From Natronospirales bacterium (lineage in GTDB: Bacteria; Pseudomonadota; Gammaproteobacteria; Natronospirales; REEB76): a stretch of DNA of 59,833 bases. Position numbers and translations under genes: made by a program. Of the stretch, positions 9,909 to 20,837 are shown in pieces. Numbering within the stretch: position 1 is the stretch's first letter; every line of letters begins with the position of its first letter. The notes below the pieces were generated by a model that searched no databases, was not told the origin of the DNA, and saw nothing but the letters and a program-made list of their open reading frames with translations. The DNA lies in NCBI GenBank assembly GCA_021816765.1, contig JAKAXB010000009.1, forward strand, positions 16,532 to 76,364. The letters run 5' to 3'.

Positions 9909-11222
9909 ATGGCTGACGACGCCGTCATCTACGAAGTCACGCTGGACGTCAATGCCGGCATCATCACGGAATTCGACGTCTGGCTGACGCAGCATGTGCA
10001 TGACATGTTGCGGCTGCCGGGTTTTCTCGACGCAAGAATCCTGGATTCACAATCCGAGACAACGCCACGGGATGCTGCAAGCCCCGTGGTACGGCGGGTG
10101 GTCCAATACACGCTCGCCAGCCGCGCGGACCTGGACAATTATCTTCGGAAACACGCGCCGCGCATGCGTGCGGAAGGCGTGGGCCGCTTCGGCGAGCAGC
10201 TCCGCGCCAACCGGCGGGTGCTGGATAAAAACGGCGCCGAGTTGCCATTGCCCGCAGCGTCAAACGCCACCACGCCCGTCCCCGAACAAAGCGTGCACTG
10301 CCTAAATTGCGGCACGCCGCTCGCCGGTAAATTCTGCACCGAATGTGGCCAACAAAGCCACACCTACGCGGCGCCCCTGCGGGGCGTCGTCGAGGATTTT
10401 TTCGGCAACCACTTCGGCTTCGATACCAAATTTTTCCACAGTATCCTGCCATTGCTGTTCCGACCCGGCTACCTGTCGCGCGAATACTCCGCCGGCCGGC
10501 GTGTGCGTTACATAAACCCCCTGCGCCTGTACATCTTCAGCAGCCTGCTGTTTTTCTTCGTGGCCTGGGCGTTTGTAAGCCCGCACTTGATGCGCATCGA
10601 GGGAGCGGACAGCGCGCGGTCGCTGACGCAGTCAGAGCGGCAGAAGATCCAGAATATCCCCTACCTGTCCGCAACCCAGAAACAACGGATACTGAACAGC
10701 GCCCGGAAAAAAGCCCAGGCGAAGGCTGCGCCTGCGGACCACGAGGAGGATATGACCGGGACGATATTCGGCAGGCAATTCAAGATGAACAAGGAGGAAT
10801 TCAGGACCAGATTCACTCACGCATTCGAAAGCAATCTTCCCAAGCTGCTGTTCGTGTTCCTGCCGCTGGTCGCGCTGCTTCTCAAACTCTTCTACATCCG
10901 GTCCAAACGCTATTATATGGAGCATCTGATATTCACATTGCACAATCACGCGTTCATGTTCCTGGCCATGCTGTCCATTGTGCTGGCCAGCATTCTCTCT
11001 GCACATTTTGCCTGGCTGAGCCTGCCGGCGCATTACTTCAAGGTCATCGTCGGCTGGTATATCGTGGTTTACATCTTCCTGGCCATGCTGTTCTATTACC
11101 GCCAATCCTTCCTCAAAACCCTGGTAAAGTTTCTGCTGATCGGCTTCATCTACTGGATGACGCTGGTGTTTGCCGTCGTGCTGGGCGTGATGCTGATTTT
11201 TGCCGAGGTTGTGCGCACCTAG
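9909..11222 (+). CDS. DUF4286-DUF3667 fusion membrane protein
   Basis: A 437-residue two-part protein. Residues 1-105 match the DUF4286 ferredoxin-like domain (MADDAVIYEVTLDVNAGI, FLDARILDSQ, LDNYLRKHAPRMRAEGVGRF). After a short linker come a zinc ribbon, CLNCGTPLAGKFCTECGQ (about 131-148), and a DUF3667-type membrane domain with helices near 210-230, 315-335, 350-370 and 380-435. The ATG at 9909 gives the expected DUF4286 N-terminus. The biochemical role is unknown. The zinc ribbon and an internal polar loop of about 80 residues suggest a regulatory or assembly role, which is inference. Confidence 0.8.
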   Translation: MADDAVIYEVTLDVNAGIITEFDVWLTQHVHDMLRLPGFLDARILDSQSETTPRDAASPVVRRVVQYTLASRADLDNYLRKHAPRMRAEGVGRFGEQLRANRRVLDKNGAELPLPAASNATTPVPEQSVHCLNCGTPLAGKFCTECGQQSHTYAAPLRGVVEDFFGNHFGFDTKFFHSILPLLFRPGYLSREYSAGRRVRYINPLRLYIFSSLLFFFVAWAFVSPHLMRIEGADSARSLTQSERQKIQNIPYLSATQKQRILNSARKKAQAKAAPADHEEDMTGTIFGRQFKMNKEEFRTRFTHAFESNLPKLLFVFLPLVALLLKLFYIRSKRYYMEHLIFTLHNHAFMFLAMLSIVLASILSAHFAWLSLPAHYFKVIVGWYIVVYIFLAMLFYYRQSFLKTLVKFLLIGFIYWMTLVFAVVLGVMLIFAEVVRT

Positions 11223-13117
11223 GCACAAACGCGATTGCGGCCCGAGCGTTTGGCTTCGTAGAGCTTCTCATCGGCCGCAGCGATGAGCTTGTCCACATCA
11301 TAATCCGGTGGGGCGGCGGCAACGCCGAAACTGATGGTGGCCTTCATTCCCGGCTGGATCCGGTCCCAGTCATAGTGCTCCACGTAGCGGCGAATTTTCT
11401 CGCATACGATGATCGCGTTCTCGCGCGTAGTCTCGGGGAAACACAGCAGGAATTCCTCGCCGCCATAGCGCGCAATGATGTCAATGGAACGGCACTGGGT
11501 GCGCAGGATATCGGCCATGGCACGCAGCGCGTCGTCGCCCACCATGTGCGAGTAGCGGTCGTTGACCCCCTTGAAACGGTCAATATCGGCCATGGCCAGC
11601 GCAAAGTCACGCTGATAGCGTTCCGCGCGCTTTACCTCGATATCCAGGCGCGCGTCAATGAAACGGCGGTTATACAGACCGGTCAGGCCGTCTTCGCGCG
11701 TTTGCCGTTCGAGCTCCGTGGTCTGCTGCCGCAATTTGAGCAGCAGATCTTCCTTCTCGCGATTGGCGCTCTGCAGGGATTCGGTGAGTGCGTGCAGCGC
11801 GTCTTTCTGCAGGGCGAGATCGCGGGTGCGCTCGCTCACCCGGTCTTCCAGTACATTGCGATTATGTTCCAGTTCCTCGAACAAGCGTGCATTGGCAATG
11901 GCGATGGCCGCCTGGCTGGCAAAGGTCATGAGCAGGTTTACGTGGGATTCACTGAACGCGTTGGCGGTGTAACTCTGCACGCTGAGCACGCCCAGCACGC
12001 GATCGCGGTAAGTCATGGGTACTGCAATAAGCGACTGTGTCTGCGGAGTGTCGCCGATGTGCACCATGATGTGCTTGAACTCGCTGTCATCATGCTCCCA
12101 GTCACGAATGAAGGCGGGCTTATTGTGGACAATGACCCAGCCCATGATACCGACGCCCAGACCCTGCCGCCGCCGTGACTGGCGTCCCTGGGGGTTATGG
12201 TGCAGGTGGATATCTATCTCACGCGCGTTTTCGTCATAAAGCGCCAGCATGAAGATATCGAATTCCACCAGACTGCGGCTTTCGCGAAAGATCAGCTCCA
12301 GCAGTTCATCCAGCACCAGCAAACTGCTCACGGCTTTACCCACGCGGTTCACGGCCACCAGCTCGTCAAGCTTCACTTCCAGCGCCTTGCGGGTGTCGGC
12401 GAAACTGCGGACGATGAGCACGATGAGCGCCAGCACAATGAGAAACAGCACAAAACTTGACGTCTCCAGCCGATCGTAAACCAGCGCGGTGAACACCGCG
12501 AGCGGCATGGCGGCGAGGTCCACCGCGGCGGGATACAGCCCAAGCACCCTGCGCCAGTCGTATTTTTCAAGCCACGCAATCACGGCCATGAACAGAATGT
12601 TCAGCCCCTGCATGAACAAGGCAAGGAGGACGATCAGCAGTACGTCATGCAGGTTGAGCCGCATGAGCGGCACATCGCCACCGAAGAACTGGTAGAGTCC
12701 CCCGGTGATAAGGATGATGAAAATCAGCATCCCCGAGTTGTGCAATGCGCGTACGGTCATGAAACGCATGCCGCGGCTGCGCGCTGCGCCCCAGGGCAGG
12801 AACGGCCAAATCAGGGAGGCGATGGCGACAATCCAGGCGGCCTGCAGCGTACCGAAAATCAGGATGCTCGCGAACTGCACGACTCTGTCGAGCGATACAT
12901 AGCCCACATGCGGGGCCGGGAACCCGAACACCACCACCACGATGCCGAATATGATGAACCCCGCGAACGCCGGCACATCGGCGATGTGCAGGTTGAAGCG
13001 CAAAGACAGAGAAACCAATACCACAAAACCGGCCGCGGCCAGCAGCCCGGCGTACGCCAGAGAAATGTACGGGATGTTTCTTATGCTGGACATGGCTTTC
13101 CTGACAGATGCGCTCAA
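11219..13117 (-). CDS. Membrane GAF-GGDEF diguanylate cyclase
   Basis: A 632-residue enzyme that makes cyclic di-GMP. About six hydrophobic segments fill residues 15-240. A GAF sensor domain spans about 262-415, then a coiled coil (415-465), then GGDEF (465-630). The active-site motif is YGGEEF, and the product-inhibition site RSID sits exactly five residues before it, so the enzyme should be active and feedback inhibited. A second in-frame ATG at 13093 (MSSIRNIPYIS) is an equally good start. The 3' end overlaps the convergent DUF3667 gene by 4 bp. Confidence 0.9.
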   Translation of the reverse strand: MSASVRKAMSSIRNIPYISLAYAGLLAAAGFVVLVSLSLRFNLHIADVPAFAGFIIFGIVVVVFGFPAPHVGYVSLDRVVQFASILIFGTLQAAWIVAIASLIWPFLPWGAARSRGMRFMTVRALHNSGMLIFIILITGGLYQFFGGDVPLMRLNLHDVLLIVLLALFMQGLNILFMAVIAWLEKYDWRRVLGLYPAAVDLAAMPLAVFTALVYDRLETSSFVLFLIVLALIVLIVRSFADTRKALEVKLDELVAVNRVGKAVSSLLVLDELLELIFRESRSLVEFDIFMLALYDENAREIDIHLHHNPQGRQSRRRQGLGVGIMGWVIVHNKPAFIRDWEHDDSEFKHIMVHIGDTPQTQSLIAVPMTYRDRVLGVLSVQSYTANAFSESHVNLLMTFASQAAIAIANARLFEELEHNRNVLEDRVSERTRDLALQKDALHALTESLQSANREKEDLLLKLRQQTTELERQTREDGLTGLYNRRFIDARLDIEVKRAERYQRDFALAMADIDRFKGVNDRYSHMVGDDALRAMADILRTQCRSIDIIARYGGEEFLLCFPETTRENAIIVCEKIRRYVEHYDWDRIQPGMKATISFGVAAAPPDYDVDKLIAAADEKLYEAKRSGRNRVCA

Positions 13118-13257
13118 GGTAGTTCTTATACGCCGGCACGGCGCCCGCGCAAGAAACCATTAGTGTACAAAATATACGCCATTCCGGCGGGAACCCGCAT
13201 GCTAGACTGAATGCCTAATACCTGAGCCATGCGGGTTTTACCCTGGAAGTACCGCCT

Positions 13258-13827
13258 ATGAAACACCTGATAACCCTTTTTTCCCTGGCAGCCCTTACCC
13301 TGTTCCTGACAGCTTGCGCACCGCGCGTACTGGTGGAAAAGGACAACGCGGCGCAGTTCTCCGGCCTGCATACCTTCGCCTGGGTCACCCCGCCCCCGGG
13401 CCCGGTACGGAACCCCATTCTTGACAGCCAGATTCTGGAAGAGCGTGTGCGACGTGCCGTGGTGGCCGATCTCACCCGTCGCGGCTACGTGGAAACCACC
13501 CCCGACAAATCGCCGGATTTTATCGTCACCTGCCACACGGTCGGCAAGCAGAAACTGCAAAGCACCGGCCCGACATTCGGTTTCGGCTTTATTGACGCCT
13601 TTCCGAGCGGTTATGGCAGCGTAATCTTTCCCATGGGCATGGGCAATGATGTGCAATCCTACGAGCAAGGCACGCTCATGCTCGACATCATTGACGGTCA
13701 CAGCAAACGCCTGGTGTGGCGCGGCTGGACCAAGGATTGGGTGAACCGGGACAACTATTCCGCCAAAGCCGTCAATAAAGCGGTCCAGGAAATCCTTGCC
13801 AAATTTCCGCCCAAGTCCACATCGTGA
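13258..13827 (+). CDS. DUF4136 lipoprotein
   Basis: A 189-residue lipoprotein. The signal peptide ends in the lipobox LTAC at residues 17-20. The mature domain fits DUF4136, with FSGLHTFAWVTPPPG, VVADLTRRGYVETTPDKSPDF and the closing VNKAVQEILAKFPP. No Asp follows the lipid-bearing Cys (it is Ala), so outer-membrane sorting is expected. Function of the family is unknown. Confidence 0.85.
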   Translation: MKHLITLFSLAALTLFLTACAPRVLVEKDNAAQFSGLHTFAWVTPPPGPVRNPILDSQILEERVRRAVVADLTRRGYVETTPDKSPDFIVTCHTVGKQKLQSTGPTFGFGFIDAFPSGYGSVIFPMGMGNDVQSYEQGTLMLDIIDGHSKRLVWRGWTKDWVNRDNYSAKAVNKAVQEILAKFPPKSTS

Positions 13828-14167
13828 ATTACGGTCCGAACGCCCGCACCCGCTTCAACGAACTGCATGAGGCTTGGGCCGCGCTCAGGAGCACGGCATA
13901 CCTCTGCCGCAAGCAAACTCCGCCCATGCTTGCGAAAGGAAAGGATTTCATCCCGCTGCATGCCAGCCGCAAGCACGCGGAAATCGGGAGCTTGCGCGCC
14001 GCTGGACGCATCCATCAGTTTGTTGAAAAAGGCCATTCATGGCCTTTTTCAACTCGCTGCGGCACGGATCTGTGGCGCTTAGCGGGCTGTTTTTCAACGG
14101 CCTGCTATGCCGGCAGCATCAACCTGCTGCTGCTTTCAGAAACGGACGTACGCAAAGTTCGGCAGTC
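13828..14167. other. 340-bp intergenic stretch with inverted repeats
   Basis: No gene is recognisable. The segment holds a strong palindrome at 14023-14052 and, 40 bp further on, a related TTTTTCAAC-containing segment with its own GCCTGCTATGCCGGC hairpin. It probably contains the terminator of the lipoprotein gene and the dinB promoter. Confidence 0.5.
14023..14052. terminator. Palindrome, probable bidirectional terminator
   Basis: Two perfect 14-bp arms, TTGAAAAAGGCCAT and its complement, flank a 2-bp centre. A- and T-tracts lie inside the arms, so either strand can form a GC-topped hairpin followed by U residues. A partial copy of the right arm (GTTTTTCAACGGCC) lies at about 14090-14103, suggesting a REP-like family element. 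Confidence 0.6.
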
Positions 14168-15328
14168 ATGATGAATCGCCTGATCGCGCATGTGGACATG
14201 GATGCGTTCTATGCTTCCGTGGAACAGCACGATCACCCGGAACTCAAGGGCCGGCCGGTCATCGTCGGCGGCCCGCAGCAACGCGGCGTGGTGTGCGCCG
14301 CGAGTTACGAAGCGCGCAGGTTCGGCGTGCGCTCCGCCATGCCCATGTACGAGGCGCGGCGCCGTTGCCCGGACGGTATTTACCTGCCGGTTCGCATGAC
14401 GCGTTACCGCGAGGCATCTGCAGCGGTATTCCGCTGCTTCGCGGAATTTACCCCGTTGATTGAAGGTCTGTCGCTGGATGAAGCCTTTCTGGACTTGAGC
14501 GCCGCGCCGCCGTCGGCGCATGCGCTTGAACTGGGGCGCGCCATCAAGACGCGCGTCCGCGCGCACACCGGCCTTACCGCCTCCGTGGGTCTTGGACCCA
14601 ATAAACTCATTGCCAAAATCGCCTCGGAAAAATCCAAGCCCGACGGCCTGTTGCACATTCCCGCGGAACGCACGCGGGAAACCCTCGACCCGCTGCCGGT
14701 CACTGCACTTTGGGGCATCGGCCCGCACAGCGGTGCACATCTCGAAAAGGCGGGCATCCGCACGCTGCGTGAACTGCGGCTCGCGCCCGAGCCGCTGCTG
14801 GCGGCGCTGTTTGGCAGCCAGGCACGTTTCTTCCAGGCGCTGGCCGAGGGGCGTGATGAACGGCCTGTGGGCGGCGACACCCGTGAGCGTTCTGTAAGCC
14901 AGGAAACCACTTTCGCACGCGATCTGAGCGATTGGCGCGCGCTCGCGGGTGAACTGCGGCCGCTCACCGAGGGATTATGCGCGAGCCTGCGCCGCCACAG
15001 CCTGCGTCCCCATACGCTGGTACTCAAGCTGCGTACCGCGGATTTCCGGCGCCATACCCGCCAGCGCCGTTTTGCACCGCCGGATAACGCGTTCGCCGTG
15101 CTTTGGCCGCTGGCCGAAACGTTGCTGCACGACTGGCTGCGGGAAAAGCCGGGCCGGCCGTTGAGGCTCATCGGTATAGGCGCCCGGGACTTCGTTCACG
15201 CCGATCAGCTCGCGCTCTTCGAGGAAAACCGTGCCTCGGAGCGGCGGCTGGAAGCGGCGGTGGACGCGGTGCGGCAACGCTTCGGTGATGGCAAGCTGGC
15301 GCGCGGCATGCCGTCGCGCATGGAATAG
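14168..15328 (+). CDS. dinB: DNA polymerase IV (Y family)
   Basis: A 386-residue translesion polymerase. The catalytic palm carries HVDMDAFYASVEQ (residues 7-19) and SLDEAFLD (about 102-109), with metal-binding Asp and Glu. The steric segment YEARRFGVRSAMP and the thumb motif GLGPNKLIAKIASEKSKPDG are also present. The little-finger domain (about 240-350) shows TFARDLSD. It starts at either of two adjacent ATGs (14168, 14171). The C-terminus lacks a clear beta-clamp QxxLF motif, although DQLALF near residue 348 may serve. Confidence 0.95.
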   Translation: MMNRLIAHVDMDAFYASVEQHDHPELKGRPVIVGGPQQRGVVCAASYEARRFGVRSAMPMYEARRRCPDGIYLPVRMTRYREASAAVFRCFAEFTPLIEGLSLDEAFLDLSAAPPSAHALELGRAIKTRVRAHTGLTASVGLGPNKLIAKIASEKSKPDGLLHIPAERTRETLDPLPVTALWGIGPHSGAHLEKAGIRTLRELRLAPEPLLAALFGSQARFFQALAEGRDERPVGGDTRERSVSQETTFARDLSDWRALAGELRPLTEGLCASLRRHSLRPHTLVLKLRTADFRRHTRQRRFAPPDNAFAVLWPLAETLLHDWLREKPGRPLRLIGIGARDFVHADQLALFEENRASERRLEAAVDAVRQRFGDGKLARGMPSRME

Positions 15329-15343
15329 GGCATCATTTATCCC

Positions 15344-16957
15344 ATGTACGCCGCTTATTTCGGCCTCAACGAAAATCCCTTCAGTATCACGCCGGACCCG
15401 CGCTACCTGTTTCTGTCCGGCCAGCATACGGAAGCTCTTGCCCACCTTCTGTATGGTGTCACCGAGAGCGGCGGCTTCATCCAGCTTACCGGGGAAGTGG
15501 GGACCGGCAAGACCACCCTGATACGCAGCCTGCTGGAAAAACTGCCGGACAGCGTGGATGCGGCGCTGATTATCAACCCACGCGTAACCATTGCTGAATT
15601 CCTGCGCAGCATCTGCCGCGAACTGCACATCCCCTGCACGCCGGAACAGAGCCCCCAGGAACTCATTGATGTCCTGAACACGCACCTGCTGGAAGCACAC
15701 GCCAGGGGCCGGCGGGTGGTGCTTATTATTGATGAAGCCCAGGCCCTGAGCAGCGAGGTTCTGGAGCAGGTGCGGCTGCTCACCAATCTGGAAACCAGCC
15801 GCCAGAAATTGTTGCAGATCATCCTCGTGGGGCAGCCGGAATTGCGCGTATTGCTGGCGCGCCAAGACCTGCGCCAACTGGCCCAGCGCATCACCGGCCG
15901 CTATCACCTGGAGCCCCTGTCGCCGAAAGAAACCCGGGCCTATGTACATCACCGCCTGAACGTGGCGGGTGCCATGGCACCGATCTTCACCGCCTCGGGC
16001 CTGCGCATGGTGCGGCGCGTGACCCAGGGCATTCCGCGGCTCATCAATATCATCTGTGACCGTGCGCTGCTCGGCGCCTTCACCCGGGAGTTGCGTCAGG
16101 TGGATGCAGGCCTGGTACGCCATGCCGCTCACGAGGTGCTGAATAACGCGCCGCCGGGCGGCAACCGCGGGGCGCTGACATGGCTGGGCGCCTGTGCCGT
16201 GATTCTGCTGTCAGCGATCACGGTGCTGGCCGCCACCGGCCATCTTATGGGGTTCGCACCGCGGGAATCCACACCTGCGGTGGCACCCGCCGCGCCGCCG
16301 GCCGGCCCGGCCACCGCGCCCCATCCCCCCGTGGTCACCGCGCTCAGCTGGCTCGCGAATCCGGCTGACCCCAGCGACACCGACACGGCCTTCCGCACGC
16401 TGTTCTCCCTGTGGGGCGCGCATTACACCCCGGGCGACACCGGCAGCGGTTGCCTGGAAGCCGAACAGGCGGGCCTGCGTTGTCTTTATCGCAAGGGCAC
16501 CTGGAACAACCTGCGCAACTTCGACCGTCCCGCCATTATTACGCTCACGGATGCGCGGGGCACGCGGCACCAGGTGGTGGTGACCCGCATGGGCGTCAGC
16601 AGCGCCACCTTGCGTGCCGGCACCGCGAGCATGCGTTTCCCCCTCAGCGAACTGGACCCGCTGTGGTACGGCGACTATCTGCTGTTGTGGAGACCCAATC
16701 CCAATGCACCCGATCCGCTGCAACCGGGCATGGTCGGCACGGCGGTGGCCTGGCTGCGCACACAGCTTGCCAGGCTGCAACACACACCCGACTCCGGCAG
16801 TACCCTCTATGACGCGAGCCTGGTGGCGGCGGTGAAGCGATTCCAGGCAGAGCAGCATCTCACGGTGGATGGCATTGCGGGCGAAGAAACGCTCATTCAT
16901 CTCAACACGGCATTGCACGTGCCTGGCACACCCACTCTCACTGCATCGGACAACTGA
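15344..16957 (+). CDS. gspA: General secretion pathway protein A (ExeA-like ATPase)
   Basis: A 537-residue inner-membrane ATPase that, with GspB/ExeB, helps assemble the type II secretin through peptidoglycan. The AAA domain has Walker A GEVGTGKTT at residues 50-58 and Walker B VVLIIDEAQ near 125-133. A single membrane helix (about 282-303) is followed by a Pro/Ala linker and a periplasmic part with a C-terminal peptidoglycan-binding domain (LYDASLVAAVKRFQAEQHL..., about 480-525). It starts 15 bp after dinB and runs into gspB with 3 bp between them. No other type II secretion genes lie in this window. Confidence 0.93.
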   Translation: MYAAYFGLNENPFSITPDPRYLFLSGQHTEALAHLLYGVTESGGFIQLTGEVGTGKTTLIRSLLEKLPDSVDAALIINPRVTIAEFLRSICRELHIPCTPEQSPQELIDVLNTHLLEAHARGRRVVLIIDEAQALSSEVLEQVRLLTNLETSRQKLLQIILVGQPELRVLLARQDLRQLAQRITGRYHLEPLSPKETRAYVHHRLNVAGAMAPIFTASGLRMVRRVTQGIPRLINIICDRALLGAFTRELRQVDAGLVRHAAHEVLNNAPPGGNRGALTWLGACAVILLSAITVLAATGHLMGFAPRESTPAVAPAAPPAGPATAPHPPVVTALSWLANPADPSDTDTAFRTLFSLWGAHYTPGDTGSGCLEAEQAGLRCLYRKGTWNNLRNFDRPAIITLTDARGTRHQVVVTRMGVSSATLRAGTASMRFPLSELDPLWYGDYLLLWRPNPNAPDPLQPGMVGTAVAWLRTQLARLQHTPDSGSTLYDASLVAAVKRFQAEQHLTVDGIAGEETLIHLNTALHVPGTPTLTASDN

Positions 16958-16960
16958 ATC

Positions 16961-17644
16961 ATGTCCCTGATCCTGGATGCACTGCGCAAATCAGAACGCT
17001 CCCGTCAGCAGACACTCACGGGTCAGGTAAGCGCTGCCGGCACACCGCCGGCGCGCGCGCGTATTCCGGTTCCCTGGGCGATGCTCATCGGTATCCTGCT
17101 CATCGCCAATGCCATCGCCTTGGCGATCCTTTTCTGGCGCAGCCACGGCAGTGCCGCCGCACCGGTCGCCGTCGCCATGCACGCGCCCATCGCATCCTCC
17201 ACACGGCCACCTGCGCCCGTTTATCATCCCGAGGTACGTTCGCTGGCCCTGGAAGCCGCTGCCGTGGCCGGCACACCGCCCGCGGCACCGGCCATCGTGA
17301 CCACAACGGCGCCTGTGGTTACCCCGGCAAAACCCCCGGCGACTGCATCAGCAGCAATACCAGCACCAGCGCCAGCCACTGTTCCGGCAACCAGTCCGGC
17401 CATCGGCGCGAGTAATGCCCCGCCCTTCGACAGCCTGCCGCTGTCTTTCCAGCACTCCCTGCCGTCCCTGCATCTCGACGTGCACAGTTATTCGCAGAAC
17501 CCCGCTGACCGCTTCGTGGTAATCAACATGCAGCGTTACCAGATCGGGGACACCCTCAAGGAGGGGCCGAAGGTTATCAACATCGTGCCCCAGGGCGTAA
17601 TCCTGGAATACAACGGCCAGCTGTTTCTGCTGCCACGGCCATGA
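16961..17644 (+). CDS. gspB: General secretion pathway protein B (GspB/ExeB)
   Basis: A 227-residue partner of the ExeA-like ATPase. The N-terminus MSLILDALRKSERSRQ is the hallmark of the family. One membrane helix (about 36-57) is followed by a long Ala/Pro-rich periplasmic spacer (about 60-150). The conserved C-terminal domain has LPSLHLDVHSYS and RFVVINMQRYQIGDTL, and ends in GVILEYNGQLFLLPRP. It is translated just after gspA and is surely cotranscribed with it. Confidence 0.92.
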   Translation: MSLILDALRKSERSRQQTLTGQVSAAGTPPARARIPVPWAMLIGILLIANAIALAILFWRSHGSAAAPVAVAMHAPIASSTRPPAPVYHPEVRSLALEAAAVAGTPPAAPAIVTTTAPVVTPAKPPATASAAIPAPAPATVPATSPAIGASNAPPFDSLPLSFQHSLPSLHLDVHSYSQNPADRFVVINMQRYQIGDTLKEGPKVINIVPQGVILEYNGQLFLLPRP

Positions 17645-17716
17645 GCTGAATGTGTGACAATGTGGCGGCCGAGGACAAACCGGCGCTTACCATTTTCCTA
17701 ACAGCAGGAGCTGCCA

Positions 17717-19413
<1,697 letters not shown>

Positions 19414-19479
19414 CTACCTTTATGGAGCCCGCCAACTTCCCAACAATACATTTTTGTCCCTGAGTATTTGTTCCTCTAT

Positions 19480-19493
19480 ACAACATCTGTTGT
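19480..19493. promoter_or_regulatory. Small palindrome upstream of the cas3 remnant
   Basis: The 6-bp arms ACAACA and TGTTGT flank TC, 76 bp upstream of the cas3 ATG and just past the end of the WYL remnant. It could be a relic operator, but a palindrome this short may be chance. Confidence 0.2.
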
Positions 19494-19519
19494 CTCACGG
19501 GCCGATACAACGCCTCCGC

Positions 19520-20236
<717 letters not shown>

Positions 20237-20266
20237 TATTCCCTACCCGACTGCACTGTAAGTTCG

Positions 20267-20815
20267 TCAGCGTACCTTCCGTAACAAGTCGTTGACCTCA
20301 TTCAGCTCAAAGGTTTCCGGATCGCATTCCCCGCCCAGCCATTCCAGAGTTTCTCCATATTCTTCGCGCTTCGGATTGGCAAGAATATTGAGCGGATTTT
20401 GGTAACCCCACACACCGCCGCAATCTTCCGGCGGACAGGCGCGCTTGCCGGTCAGGCAACGCGGATAGTGCATGCCCGGTTCAACAGGCAGCTCTTTCCC
20501 CACCAGGATTTCATGCCGCCAGCCGTCACCGAAATCATATTCGTAGCTCACACGATCGCCTGCTTGCGCAATGTCATTGAGCTTCACGTTGCACTCGCTA
20601 TGAATGTCCGACTCGAAATCCGGATCGGGGATCCCGTAATTTTCCCCGCCAATGTTGAAAGCGTGCAGATGGGAATCAGTCCAGCCCATGGCATCTTGAA
20701 TGATGCGGTGCAGTTTGCCGAGCTTGATATCGGACGCCACCTGTACGCGGCGCCACACAGGGGGACGGATATCCTTGAGGGTGACTTTCAGCTGATAAAT
20801 TTGCGTACTGGCCAT
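20267..20815 (-). CDS. Plasmid pRiA4b ORF-3 family protein
   Basis: A 182-residue protein of the pRiA4b ORF-3 family. Its hallmarks are YQLKVTLKDIRPPVWRRVQV, LHRIIQDAMGWTDSHLHAF, YEYDFGDGWRHEILV and the metal-site-like CLTGKRACPPEDCGG with closely spaced Cys residues. The biochemical function is unknown; family members are frequent on plasmids and genomic islands. GGAGAGG lies about 9 bp upstream of the chosen ATG. It abuts the CRISPR relic, which supports reading 18.3-20.8 kb as accessory DNA. Confidence 0.88.
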   Translation of the reverse strand: MASTQIYQLKVTLKDIRPPVWRRVQVASDIKLGKLHRIIQDAMGWTDSHLHAFNIGGENYGIPDPDFESDIHSECNVKLNDIAQAGDRVSYEYDFGDGWRHEILVGKELPVEPGMHYPRCLTGKRACPPEDCGGVWGYQNPLNILANPKREEYGETLEWLGGECDPETFELNEVNDLLRKVR

Positions 20816-20837
20816 CCCGATCCTCTCCAAAGCTTTT

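Noticed and set aside
10343-12178. A 611-codon open frame on the plus strand
   Set aside because: It covers parts of the DUF3667 fusion and the membrane cyclase in other frames. The product is rich in Arg, His and Gly without domains, typical of a GC-rich shadow.
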